Below, in pieces: positions 1-5,882 of a stretch of 5,924 bases of DNA. The position numbers and the translations under genes were made by a program. The notes beneath the pieces were generated by a model that did not search any database, was not told the DNA's origin, and saw only the letters and a list, made by a program, of their open reading frames with translations. The stretch is from contig NZ_JAZKUD010000142.1 in NCBI RefSeq assembly GCF_036625275.1, positions 1 through 5,924 of the forward strand, read 5' to 3'. Source of the DNA: Accumulibacter sp036625275 (lineage in GTDB: Bacteria; Pseudomonadota; Gammaproteobacteria; Burkholderiales; Rhodocyclaceae). The first letter of the stretch is position 1. Every line of letters begins with the position of its first letter.

Positions 1-158
1 CCGAACTGATGCTCAAGCAGTTGCTGCACCTCCCCGGCGTTGCCCGTATCAAGACCAACATTGCCCTGCAGACGGTAAAACAGACGCACGCCCTGCCACT
101 CGATCACCTGACGCAACCAAGCAAATCAAGCAAGCGCGTACGCTATGCCGAAGGCTAG
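1..158 (+). CDS. Lrp/AsnC-family transcriptional regulator, C-terminal end (5' truncated by window edge)
   Basis: Only the last 51 codons are present; the reading frame starts at base 3 and ends at TAG 156-158. The visible protein begins ELMLKQLLHLPGVARIKTN and continues IALQTVKQTHALPL. This is the typical end of the Lrp/AsnC ligand-binding (RAM) domain, where the 'LPGV.R..T..ALxTVK.T.ALPL' pattern forms the last strand and helix. Family members are small DNA-binding proteins that form dimers or octamers and control amino-acid or other metabolic genes in response to small effectors. The helix-turn-helix part lies outside the window, so the regulator's target cannot be told. The tail after ALPL is basic (SKSSKRVRYAEG) and ends inside the left terminal repeat of the MITE, whose CTAG supplies the stop codon. 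Family assignment is fairly firm; the specific member is unknown. Confidence 0.8.
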   Translation, partial: ELMLKQLLHLPGVARIKTNIALQTVKQTHALPLDHLTQPSKSSKRVRYAEG

Positions 159-192
159 TAGTTCGTTCCGCCAATAAGATTACAAATGAAAT
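155..192 (+). repeat. left terminal inverted repeat of the MITE
   Basis: This arm pairs with 284-319. The outer 18 bases differ at only two positions, and the inner part shares ATTAC and ATGAAAT with the other arm, separated by a two-base gap. The first four bases, CTAG, contain the stop codon of the upstream Lrp-type gene. Confidence 0.85.
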
Positions 193-229
193 TGATGCAT
201 TCTCGTGCAAGGCAAGGCGCAAACCACAG

Positions 230-245
230 CATAGCCGTAGCTATG
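230..245. repeat. central perfect hairpin of the MITE
   Basis: CATAGCCGTAGCTATG has a perfect 6-bp stem (CATAGC/GCTATG) around CGTA. Its centre coincides with the centre of the whole 155-319 palindrome, so a transcript from either strand could fold into one long imperfect hairpin. In this position between convergent genes it might limit read-through, but there is no U-run typical of an intrinsic terminator. Confidence 0.7.
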
Positions 246-283
246 GCGAGGATTTGCAACGCCGCATGGCGCGAGAAGGCGCG

Positions 284-319
284 ATTTCATGTAATTGGTT
301 TGGCGGAACCGACTACTAG
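284..319 (-). repeat. right terminal inverted repeat of the MITE
   Basis: This is the reverse-complement partner of 155-192. Its outermost CTAG contains, on the minus strand, the stop codon of the neighbouring TPM gene (CTA at 316-318). Confidence 0.85.
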
Positions 320-813
320 AGGACCAGCGGTGCGTTCGGCAACTCGTCCGGGTTTCCCCCGACCGCCGCGAACTGTTCATGCAAGGCCCGGGTGATCGTG
401 CCCAGCGCCCATAGCATACCGTCCTCGAAATCCCCGGCGCGAAAAGCAGCCTCCATGCGGCGGCAGACGCCGTCCCAGAACGCCTGACCCAGCTTGGCGT
501 CGATCCCTCGATCAGCAACGATCTCGACCCGCCGATCGATCAGTTGCAGATAAATGAGCACGCCGCTGTTTTGCTCGGTGTCCCAGACGTGCAACTGCGA
601 AAACAGCTCTATTGCCCGCGCGCGCGTCGGGCGACCCTGCAACAGATCAGGCAACGGCAGATTGGCCTCGACCACGACCCGTAGCTCGCCGCCATGCGCC
701 GACTCCGAGGCTGCGACGGCCTCCTCGACGCGGCGCAGCAGTTGTGGCGGAAAGGCTCGCAGCACCCACCAGTGTGGCAGAATCAGATGGCGGAACAGTC
801 TCTTCAATTGCAT
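316..813 (-). CDS. small cytoplasmic TPM-domain protein
   Basis: A 165-residue protein made almost entirely of a TPM domain (the TPM_phosphatase/YgcG-type fold). Visible hallmarks are GELRVVVEA (42-50), a stretch with WDTEQNSGVLIYL (77-89), RRVEIVADRGI (94-104) and WDGVCRRMEAAFRAGDFEDG (113-132). There is no signal peptide or clear membrane segment; the N-terminus is basic and aromatic (MQLKRLFRHLILPHWW), so it may bind the membrane peripherally. I chose ATG 813-811: its A is the last base of the upstream TGA (TGATG), with GGGAG a few bases upstream, which is classic translational coupling. A GTG one codon earlier (816) is possible but less likely. It is the last gene of the minus-strand run, and its TAG stop lies in the right MITE repeat. 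The biochemical role is not known; some plant and bacterial TPM proteins have been linked to phosphatase activity or photosystem repair. Confidence 0.85.
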   Translation of the reverse strand: MQLKRLFRHLILPHWWVLRAFPPQLLRRVEEAVAASESAHGGELRVVVEANLPLPDLLQGRPTRARAIELFSQLHVWDTEQNSGVLIYLQLIDRRVEIVADRGIDAKLGQAFWDGVCRRMEAAFRAGDFEDGMLWALGTITRALHEQFAAVGGNPDELPNAPLVL

Positions 814-1694
814 CACCAGTCTCCCGAAGCGCCGCCGCCGCCGAAGCCGCCACCACCACCCGAAAAGCCGCCGGAGCCGCCACGACGGCCTCCGCCCCCT
901 CCCCCGTAAATGCCGCCCGAGGACCAGCCAGCGCCACCCACCATACCGAGAAACAGGGAAATGACGCCGGCCACCAGGCCAAGGATGACCGCGACCAGCA
1001 GCGAAGAGATCAGCAAGGAAGCGATTACCCCGGCGGCAACGCCGATCAGGCCGGCCGCCAGGAAACGCCCGAAGATGGCCCGCAACACACCGCCAACGAC
1101 AAAGACCAGGACGAAACCGGCGAACAGCAGGGTCTCGAAACCGTCGTCGACGTCGGCGCGCCTGCTTGTTTCCGCGCTGGGCGCCGGCAGCGCTTCGCCC
1201 GAGACCACCTTGATCATCGCGTCGACGCCGGCGTCAATGCCGCCGGCAAAATCTCCCTGCTTGAAACGCGGGCTGATGATCTCGCTGATGATTCGCTTGG
1301 CCGTTGCATCGTTGAGCGCTCCCTCGAGGCCGTAGCCGACTTCGATGCGAACCTTCCTGTCCCCCGTGGCCACCAGCAGGAGCGCGCCATCGTCGACGCC
1401 CCGGCGTCCCAGCCGCCAGGACTCGGCGACGCGCAGCGCGTACTGTTCGATGGTTTCGGGTTTGACCGTCGGCACGATCAGAACGGCAATCTGCGAGCCC
1501 TTCCCGCTCTCGAAGGCAGCCAGCTTGGCCTCCAGCGACCCGCGTTGCGCCGCCGCCAGGGTCCCGGTCAGGTCGGTGACCCGGGACCCCAAGGGGGGAA
1601 TGGCTCGCTGCTCGTCGCCGCGGGTGAAGCCGGCCACGACGAGCAGCAACAGGCTCAGCAGCCAGGCTGCCAGACGCGCCCTACGACCTGACAC
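813..1694 (-). CDS. exported TPM-domain protein with membrane segments and Gly-rich tail (YgcG-like)
   Basis: A 293-residue protein. Residues 1-26 look like a signal peptide: basic MSGRRAR, then a Leu/Val-rich core. A TPM domain covers about 38-165, with VTDLTGTL at the start, then GSQIAVLIVPTV, the motif DDGALLLVATGDRKVRIEVG (101-120) and GLEGALNDATAKRII. Hydrophobic stretches at about 187-206 and 211-252 make two or three membrane spans. The tail (253-293) is nearly all Gly/Ser and ends GGGGASGDW, a common ending in this family. The TPM domain should therefore face the periplasm, anchored in the inner membrane. The start is GTG 1694-1692, two bases after the lemA stop. No strong ribosome site is visible, and the hydrophobic signal follows directly, so this start is the best available. 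Pairing with LemA is very common in bacteria and suggests they work together in the envelope; the molecular function is unproven. Confidence 0.9.
   Translation of the reverse strand: MSGRRARLAAWLLSLLLLVVAGFTRGDEQRAIPPLGSRVTDLTGTLAAAQRGSLEAKLAAFESGKGSQIAVLIVPTVKPETIEQYALRVAESWRLGRRGVDDGALLLVATGDRKVRIEVGYGLEGALNDATAKRIISEIISPRFKQGDFAGGIDAGVDAMIKVVSGEALPAPSAETSRRADVDDGFETLLFAGFVLVFVVGGVLRAIFGRFLAAGLIGVAAGVIASLLISSLLVAVILGLVAGVISLFLGMVGGAGWSSGGIYGGGGGGRRGGSGGFSGGGGGFGGGGASGDW
828..905 (-). repeat. GGN-codon tract encoding the Gly-rich tail
   Basis: The minus strand is a run of GGC/GGT/GGA codons, including GGGGGAGGGGGCGGAGG near 905-889. It is low-complexity coding sequence, prone to replication slippage, and explains the long spurious open frames on the opposite strand. 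Confidence 0.7.
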
Positions 1695-1696
1695 GA

Positions 1697-2341
1697 CTAG
1701 TAACCGGGCGCTGGGGCAGGTTTGCCGGCGGCGGCAGGGGAGGCCGGCGCCGGTTTTCCGAAGTCAACCCTGGGCGCCGTCGAAATCGCTTTCTCGTTCT
1801 CGACGCTGAAGTTTGGCTTGACCGTGTAGCCGAAGATCATCGCCGTCAGATTGTTCGGGAAGGTGCGTACGGAGACGTTGTAGCTTTCGACCGACTTGAT
1901 GTAGCGGTTGCGAGCCACCGTGATCCGGTTCTCGGTCCCTTCCAGCTGTGCCTGCAGGTCCCGGAAAGCGGCATCAGCCTTCAACTGCGGGTAGTTCTCG
2001 GCAACCACCAGCAGGCGCGACAGCGCGCTCGACAGCCCCGCCTGCGCCTGCTGGAACTTGGCGAAGGCCTCCGGATCATTGACCAGTTCCGGCGTCGCCT
2101 GAATCGATCCAACCTGCGCCCGCGCCTGCGTCACCTGGGTCAGGACCTCCTTTTCGTGACTGGCGTAACCCTGCACCGTGGCGACCAGATTGGGGACCAG
2201 GTCGGCGCGCCGCTGGTACTGGTTGAGTACCTCGGACCAGGCCGACTTGATCGCTTCGTCGCCGGTCTGAAAGGTGTTGTAGCCGCAACCGGAGAGCAGG
2301 CCCGCAAGCAGAACCAGAATGGACAGGATTCGTAGACGCAT
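1697..2341 (-). CDS. lemA: LemA family lipoprotein
   Basis: A 214-residue LemA protein. It starts with a lipoprotein signal, MRLRILSILVLLAGLLSGC, with lipobox LSGC and the lipidated cysteine at residue 19. Family signatures follow: QYQRRADLVPNLVATVQGYA (41-60), ENYPQLKA (115-122), LEGTENRITVARNRY (133-147) and FPNNLTAMIFGY (161-172). The C-terminus is an Ala/Pro-rich tail (GKPAPASPAAAGKPAPAPGY). The fold is expected to be a helical bundle facing the periplasm. There is no Asp after Cys19 (it is Gly), so Lol sorting to the outer membrane is possible. I chose ATG 2341 over GTG 2356 because AGGA lies 7 bases upstream of the ATG and the signal peptide then has a normal length. It precedes the exported TPM gene by only 2 nt. 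The exact function of LemA is not settled. Confidence 0.92.
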   Translation of the reverse strand: MRLRILSILVLLAGLLSGCGYNTFQTGDEAIKSAWSEVLNQYQRRADLVPNLVATVQGYASHEKEVLTQVTQARAQVGSIQATPELVNDPEAFAKFQQAQAGLSSALSRLLVVAENYPQLKADAAFRDLQAQLEGTENRITVARNRYIKSVESYNVSVRTFPNNLTAMIFGYTVKPNFSVENEKAISTAPRVDFGKPAPASPAAAGKPAPAPGY

Positions 2342-2357
2342 GACAGTTTCCTTCACG
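2335..2357 (-). promoter_or_regulatory. ribosome binding site deciding the lemA start
   Basis: The minus strand reads GTGAAGGAAACTGTCATG. AAGGA lies 7 bases before ATG 2341-2339, so the ATG rather than the upstream in-frame GTG (2356) is the likely start; the GTG would have the site inside its own coding sequence. Confidence 0.65.
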
Positions 2358-2428
2358 GGGATGAACAGAGCAACATTCAGATGGAGGCTTTCAACGATTT
2401 CTCAATGGTCCCCGCGCCACGCAGCCGC

Positions 2429-3286
2429 TCAAGTGGGGCGAGTAGCGGGCTGCGAAGCCGATTCCGCGGCAGCGGTCTTTGCGGCCCGCATCAGGGTCCG
2501 GGCGCGGCACAGGTCCTCCCAGGCTTTTGCCTTGTCCGGCAGCGTGCGCAACAGGTAGGCCGGATGATAGGTCACGACGACCGGAATTCCGTACGCACTG
2601 CCGGCGGGCGCAGGATAGGCGAAGGACTGGCCACGCAGACTGGCCAGCGAGCCAACGTCGCCGAGCAGCGCATGCGCTGCCGCCCTGCCCAAAAGCACAA
2701 TCAGCCGCGGCTGAATCAGAGCAATCTGTCGTTTCAGATAGGGCGCGCAGGTGGCGATTTCCGCGGGCTCCGGCGTGCGATTACCGGGCGGACGGCACTT
2801 GACGGCATTGGCGATGTAGACGTCTTTGCCGCGCTGCAGGTCAATGGCCGCAAGCATCGCATCGAGCAGCTTGCCAGCCGGACCGACGAAAGGCTCACCG
2901 CGGGCGTCTTCCTCGGCGCCGGGTCCTTCACCGATGAATAGCCAGTCGGCAGTCACGTCGCCAACCCCGAGCACCGCCTGACGCCTTTCCTGGCAGAGCG
3001 CACACGCACGGCAGGTGGCAACGCTTTCGCGCAACTGCTCCCAGCCCATCCCGGCAATCTCTTCCGCCCGGTCATCGGCCGTGAGAACCGGGGAACGGGC
3101 CGGTGCGGCAGCGACGCCGTCGACCCCCGTGCGGTGTGCGAGAGCTTCTTCTGGCCTGGCGGGCACGGCCGGCGTCGCAGACACCGCCACCGGCGACTCT
3201 CGCAGTTGCCAGTGCGGTGACAGGCCGATCTCGCGCAGCAACTCGAGGCGCGTCAGTCGGCTAGCAGGCCGGTTGCTGGCGATCAT
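2429..3286 (-). CDS. family 4 (Fe-S) uracil-DNA glycosylase with N-terminal extension
   Basis: A 285-residue protein. The glycosylase domain is about 85-268, with motif 1 GEGPGAEED (119-127), GEPFVGPAGKLLDAML (130-145), KCRPPGNRTPEP (163-174) and motif 2 HPAYLLR (241-247). Cys92 and Cys95 (CRAC) with Cys164 and Cys180 fit the four ligands of the family's 4Fe-4S cluster, including the 16-residue spacing of the last pair. It removes uracil from DNA, starting base-excision repair after cytosine deamination or dUTP incorporation. The first 80 residues are additional to the core: a conserved-looking segment (RLELLREIGLSPHWQLRE, 13-30) and then an Ala/Pro/Val-rich linker. The start ATG 3286 overlaps the rimI stop as ATGA, implying coupled translation. 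Such proteins are often mislabelled 'phage SPO1 DNA polymerase-related'. Confidence 0.92.
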   Translation of the reverse strand: MIASNRPASRLTRLELLREIGLSPHWQLRESPVAVSATPAVPARPEEALAHRTGVDGVAAAPARSPVLTADDRAEEIAGMGWEQLRESVATCRACALCQERRQAVLGVGDVTADWLFIGEGPGAEEDARGEPFVGPAGKLLDAMLAAIDLQRGKDVYIANAVKCRPPGNRTPEPAEIATCAPYLKRQIALIQPRLIVLLGRAAAHALLGDVGSLASLRGQSFAYPAPAGSAYGIPVVVTYHPAYLLRTLPDKAKAWEDLCRARTLMRAAKTAAAESASQPATRPT

Positions 3287-3759
3287 GCCGATACCTTCCC
3301 CAGGACATGTCTCATCACCAGTGCATCCTCCGTCCCCTCTTCCGCCGGATAGTAGCCGCGCCGAACGCCGATCTGCTGGAAGCCGAAGTGCCGATAAAGG
3401 GCCAGGGCCGAGGGGTTCGAAGGGCGCACTTCGAGCAACAAGCTCGTCGCCCCGGCCTCATGAGCCGCCCTCACGGCGTGACAGAGCAGGCGTGCCCCAT
3501 ATCCCGCGCCCTGCCGCTTCTCGGCGATGCTGAGGTTGAGCAGGTGCGCCTCGTCGAGGGCCATCATCAGTACAAAATAGCCGACCAGCTCGTCGGCAAC
3601 GCGGCAGCCCCAGACCAAATAGCCGGAAGCCAGCGAATCCACAAAGTTCCCGCGCGTCCAGGGAAAGGGATAGACGCCGTTTTCGATAGCGAGGATCTCG
3701 TCAAGGTCACGATGACTCAGCGGCACCATCCTCAGCCGCGACGCGAGCACCGCGCTCAC
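3283..3759 (-). CDS. rimI: ribosomal protein S18-alanine N-acetyltransferase RimI
   Basis: A 158-residue GNAT-fold acetyltransferase. RimI-type features are the VYPFPWT substrate loop (29-35), the acetyl-CoA pyrophosphate loop RQGAGYG (82-88), LLEVRPSNPSALALYRHFGF (108-127) and GYYP (135-138). Glu110 and Tyr122 sit 12 residues apart in the same contexts as the catalytic Glu103 and Tyr115 of Salmonella RimI. The enzyme acetylates the N-terminal alanine of ribosomal protein bS18 using acetyl-CoA in the cytoplasm, and some homologues act on other proteins. The start is GTG 3759, which overlaps the tsaB stop (GTGA) and has a strong purine-rich site (AAGGGGGGAGGG) just upstream; an ATG ten codons later is less likely. 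Its stop overlaps the udg start. Adjacency to tsaB is widespread and supports the call. Confidence 0.93.
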   Translation of the reverse strand: MSAVLASRLRMVPLSHRDLDEILAIENGVYPFPWTRGNFVDSLASGYLVWGCRVADELVGYFVLMMALDEAHLLNLSIAEKRQGAGYGARLLCHAVRAAHEAGATSLLLEVRPSNPSALALYRHFGFQQIGVRRGYYPAEEGTEDALVMRHVLGKVSA

Positions 3760-4433
3760 GCCCTCCCCCCCTTGGCCAGGCGCTCGCTCACCGTCAGTGC
3801 CACCTTGTTGCGCACGTAGACAGGCACCGCCGCCGCCGCATCAACCCAGTCGCCGCGTGCCAGACGCGGCGCAGCGAGACGGGCGACGGCGCCGGCGTCG
3901 GGCATCAGCTCGGGCTGCCAGTGCTGTACGCAAGCCGCCAGTCGCTGCCGCAAGACCGGATAGGCCGCCAGCCCGTTACCGCAGGCCAGCCAGCCAGCCG
4001 AGTCGGGAACCGGCAGCGTCATCGGCGAGCAGACGGATACCGGGGCAAGCGCCATGGCAGCAGAGAACCGGCCGTGATAGATCTCACCCATACGCGCGTC
4101 GAGCAGGACGATCACCTGTTCGCCGCCGCTGGCCAAGGCCATCGCATCGAGCGTACCGACCGGGACAAGCGGCAGTTGGTGGGCGAACGCCAGACCTTGC
4201 GCGACACCGCAGGCAACACGCAGGCCGGTAAACGAGCCGGGGCCGGCGGCGAAAGCCAGCCCGTCGAGATCGGCAAAGCTCAGGCCGGTTTCGCGCAGCG
4301 TGCCGCTGATCAGTGGCAGCAGCGTTTCCGAATGAGAAATTCCAGGCGGGCATCGGCGCGTGACCAGGTCGCCGTCGCGCCAGATGGCAATCGAGCCAAG
4401 CTCCGTCGAGGTGTCGATGGCGAGCAGATTCAT
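3756..4433 (-). CDS. tsaB: tRNA threonylcarbamoyladenosine biosynthesis protein TsaB
   Basis: A 225-residue protein of the ASKHA (actin-like ATPase) fold, formerly YeaZ. Hallmarks are LLAIDTSTE (3-11), GISHSETLLPLI (31-42), AAGPGSFTGLRV (62-73), LLDARMGEIYHG (110-121) and YVRNKVALT (206-214). TsaB partners TsaD and TsaE to transfer threonylcarbamoyl from TsaC's product onto A37 of ANN-decoding tRNAs (t6A), a near-universal modification. TsaB is a catalytically inactive paralogue of TsaD that acts as its dimer partner. It is the first gene of the minus-strand run, and its TGA stop overlaps the rimI GTG. The start ATG 4433 gives the expected N-terminus; the ribosome site is weak (GGGA directly abutting ATG). 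Length is normal for the family. Confidence 0.94.
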   Translation of the reverse strand: MNLLAIDTSTELGSIAIWRDGDLVTRRCPPGISHSETLLPLISGTLRETGLSFADLDGLAFAAGPGSFTGLRVACGVAQGLAFAHQLPLVPVGTLDAMALASGGEQVIVLLDARMGEIYHGRFSAAMALAPVSVCSPMTLPVPDSAGWLACGNGLAAYPVLRQRLAACVQHWQPELMPDAGAVARLAAPRLARGDWVDAAAAVPVYVRNKVALTVSERLAKGGRA

Positions 4434-4662
4434 TCCCGGTATTCTACCCGTCCTGATCGCCGACGTCGCCCGTCAACGCTGCCGCTCGCTGCATGCCCAG
4501 GCATTGCGAACTGACGGCTGACGGGGTTGTGCGTCGCAGCAAAACCGCTCCCCGGGCCTGATGAGATGGTCGCCAAACGGCTTTCTCGATACAATGGCAG
4601 GGAATTCAAACGACGCGCCGACGGTGCGTTCACCTCACAACTACAGCATAGAAAGTGCCGCG
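4434..4662. other. divergent intergenic region between tsaB and the GT4 synthase gene
   Basis: This 229-bp stretch has no convincing gene and must hold promoters for both directions. The minus strand has TAGAAT at 4446-4441, a good -10 match only 7 bases before the tsaB ATG, and TTGACG at 4476-4471, but the 24-nt spacing between them is too long for an ordinary sigma-70 promoter. The plus strand has TACAAT at 4590-4595. The frame of the plus-strand gene stays open back to about 4561, but without a ribosome site or conserved protein sequence. Confidence 0.5.
4590..4595 (+). promoter_or_regulatory. possible -10 element for the glgA/glgM-glgE operon
   Basis: TACAAT in the context CTCGATACAATGG matches the sigma-70 -10 consensus at five of six bases, about 67 bp before the chosen ATG. 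The best -35 candidate at about 17-bp spacing (TGGTCG, 4567-4572) is poor, so this is only a candidate that may need an activator. Confidence 0.3.
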
Positions 4663-5871
4663 ATGAAAGTACTGCTACTGACGCGAGAATACCCTCCCTA
4701 CGTCTACGGCGGAGCCGGCGTTCACGTCGAGTATCTGTCTGGCGAACTGGCCAAACTGATGCATGTGGAAGTCCGCTCGTTTGGCGACCAGGACACCGTC
4801 AGCGACGGGGTGCGGGTCAAGGGCTTCCCATTCGGCAAGGGCAGTTTCGCCCACGTCGACAAGAAGCTCAGTGGCGCACTGGACACCTTTGAGACCAACC
4901 TCGAGACCTTGAGCGAGCAGGTGGACGCCGATCTGGTGCACGTGCACACCTGGTATGCCCACCTTGGTGGCATCCTGGCCAAGACGCTCTACGGCATCCC
5001 GCTGGTACACACGGTGCATTCCCTCGAGCCCTTGCGTCCGTGGAAGCGCGAGCAACTCGGCTGCGGCTACGACATGTCATCATGGATCGAGCGCACCTCG
5101 CTCGGCATGGCCGACGCGGTGATCGCTGTTTCAGAGGGCACGAAGAAGGACATTCTCGAGCACTTCGACATCAACCCGGCCAAGATAACGGTGATCTACA
5201 ACGGTATCAACGTCGACCAGTACCATCCAACGGAAGAGACGACCGCGCTCGAGAAATTCGGTGTTGACCCGCTTAAACCCATCGTCCTCTTTGTCGGCCG
5301 CATCACCCGTCAGAAAGGTATCGTCCACCTGGTCAACGCAGTCAAGTACATCAATTCCGACGCTCAGGTGGTGCTCTGCGCCGGTGCCCCCGATACCAGG
5401 GAGGTGCTGGCCGAGATGGAAGCTGCAGTCAAGCATGTTCGGCAGGAGGGCTGCAGGAACGTGATCTGGATTCAGGAGATGGTGACCAAGGAAGAAGCGA
5501 TCGAGCTTTATTCACACGCCACGGTCTTCTGCTGTCCGTCGATCTACGAGCCTTTCGGGATCATCAACCTTGAGGCCATGGCCTGCCGCACCGCCGTCGT
5601 GGCAAGTGCCGTCGGTGGCATCAAGGAGGTCGTCGTCGACGGCGTGACAGGCTATCTGGTGCCGCTTGAGCAGTTGCACGTCGCGCCCTTCGAGCCGGTC
5701 GACCCCGATGCCTTCTCGCGCGATCTGGCGACAGCAATCAACAAGGTTCTCGACAACCCCGAACTTGCCGAGGCAATGGCCGCCGCCGGCCAAAAGCGCG
5801 CAAGAGACGTCTTCAGCTGGTCGAGCATCGCGCAGCAAACCAAGAGACTTTACGACTCGCTGGTCAAATGA
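4663..5871 (+). CDS. GT4-family glycogen synthase / alpha-maltose-1-phosphate synthase (GlgA/GlgM type)
   Basis: A 402-residue GT-B glycosyltransferase of family GT4, the short 'actinobacterial/archaeal' glycogen-synthase type rather than the about 480-residue GT5 GlgA of E. coli. The N-terminal domain has TREYPPYVYGGAGVHVEYLS (7-26, glycine-rich acceptor/nucleotide loop), DLVHVHTWYAH (90-100) and LVHTVHSLEPLRPWK (114-128). The C-terminal domain has LFVGRITRQKG (209-219) with phosphate-binding Arg213 and Lys218, and the EX7E motif at Glu296-Glu304 (EPFGIINLE). It would use ADP- or UDP-glucose either to lengthen alpha-1,4-glucan or to make maltose-1-phosphate from glucose-1-phosphate. The probable glgE directly downstream favours the second role. 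I chose ATG 4663 (MKVLLLTREYPP) because homologous proteins begin there; GAAAG 7 bases upstream is a weak ribosome site. In-frame ATGs at 4561 and 4594 would add residues without family character. Confidence 0.85.
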   Translation: MKVLLLTREYPPYVYGGAGVHVEYLSGELAKLMHVEVRSFGDQDTVSDGVRVKGFPFGKGSFAHVDKKLSGALDTFETNLETLSEQVDADLVHVHTWYAHLGGILAKTLYGIPLVHTVHSLEPLRPWKREQLGCGYDMSSWIERTSLGMADAVIAVSEGTKKDILEHFDINPAKITVIYNGINVDQYHPTEETTALEKFGVDPLKPIVLFVGRITRQKGIVHLVNAVKYINSDAQVVLCAGAPDTREVLAEMEAAVKHVRQEGCRNVIWIQEMVTKEEAIELYSHATVFCCPSIYEPFGIINLEAMACRTAVVASAVGGIKEVVVDGVTGYLVPLEQLHVAPFEPVDPDAFSRDLATAINKVLDNPELAEAMAAAGQKRARDVFSWSSIAQQTKRLYDSLVK

Positions 5872-5882
5872 GGAAGAACATC

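Larger units (their letters stand above)
155..319. mobile_element. MITE-like non-autonomous element (about 160 bp) with terminal inverted repeats, inserted at CTAG
   Basis: The outer ends are inverted repeats. Left 155-172 (CTAGTAGTTCGTTCCGCC) and the reverse complement of right 302-319 (CTAGTAGTCGGTTCCGCC) agree at 16 of 18 bases. The match continues with small gaps to about 192 on the left and 284 on the right (shared ATTAC and ATGAAAT blocks). The arms stay loosely complementary inward (TTCTCG, GCAAA blocks) to a perfect central hairpin, CATAGC-CGTA-GCTATG, at 230-245. Symmetry ends exactly at CTAG on both sides. This fits insertion into a single CTAG with duplication of TA (156-157 and 317-318), the documented target preference of IS630; in that reading the element proper is 158-316. 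No credible protein is encoded, so it would need a transposase in trans. The family link is inferred from the target site only; a REP-like or other palindromic repeat is the alternative. Confidence 0.8.

Noticed and set aside
186..395. Small plus-strand open frame of 69 codons inside the MITE
   Set aside because: It runs from the left arm through the right repeat into the antisense of the TPM gene, has no clear ribosome site, and shows no transposase-like sequence; it is a by-product of the palindrome.
889..905. G-quadruplex regulatory element on the minus strand
   Set aside because: The G-rich run has only two tracts of three or more Gs in a row and is fully explained by Gly codons of the TPM protein tail.
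612..1691. Long open frame (359 codons) on the plus strand
   Set aside because: It lies antisense to the exported TPM gene. Its Gln/Arg/Asp-rich, low-complexity protein has no recognisable domain, and the minus-strand gene has a signal peptide, family motifs and tight operon spacing. High GC and GGN codons explain the lack of stops.
2342..2428. Terminator or promoter between udg and lemA
   Set aside because: TTGAGA and TTGAAA hexamers occur on the minus strand, but no suitable -10 follows at normal spacing, and no GC stem with U-run is visible.
4441..4476. Sigma-70 promoter for tsaB (TTGACG and TAGAAT on the minus strand)
   Set aside because: Each box looks good, but they are 24 nt apart, well beyond the usual 16-18. 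TAGAAT would also start transcription at or next to the ATG, implying a leaderless mRNA. Too weak to annotate as a promoter.
3921..4514. Plus-strand open frame of 197 codons opposite tsaB
   Set aside because: Antisense to a well-supported tsaB with all family motifs; the product is Arg/Gln-rich and unrecognisable.
4561..4662. N-terminal extension of the GT4 synthase starting at ATG 4561 or 4594
   Set aside because: No ribosome site precedes either ATG, the extra residues lack family character, and MKVLLLTREYPP at 4663 is the usual start of this enzyme type; the 4594 ATG overlaps the -10-like TACAAT.
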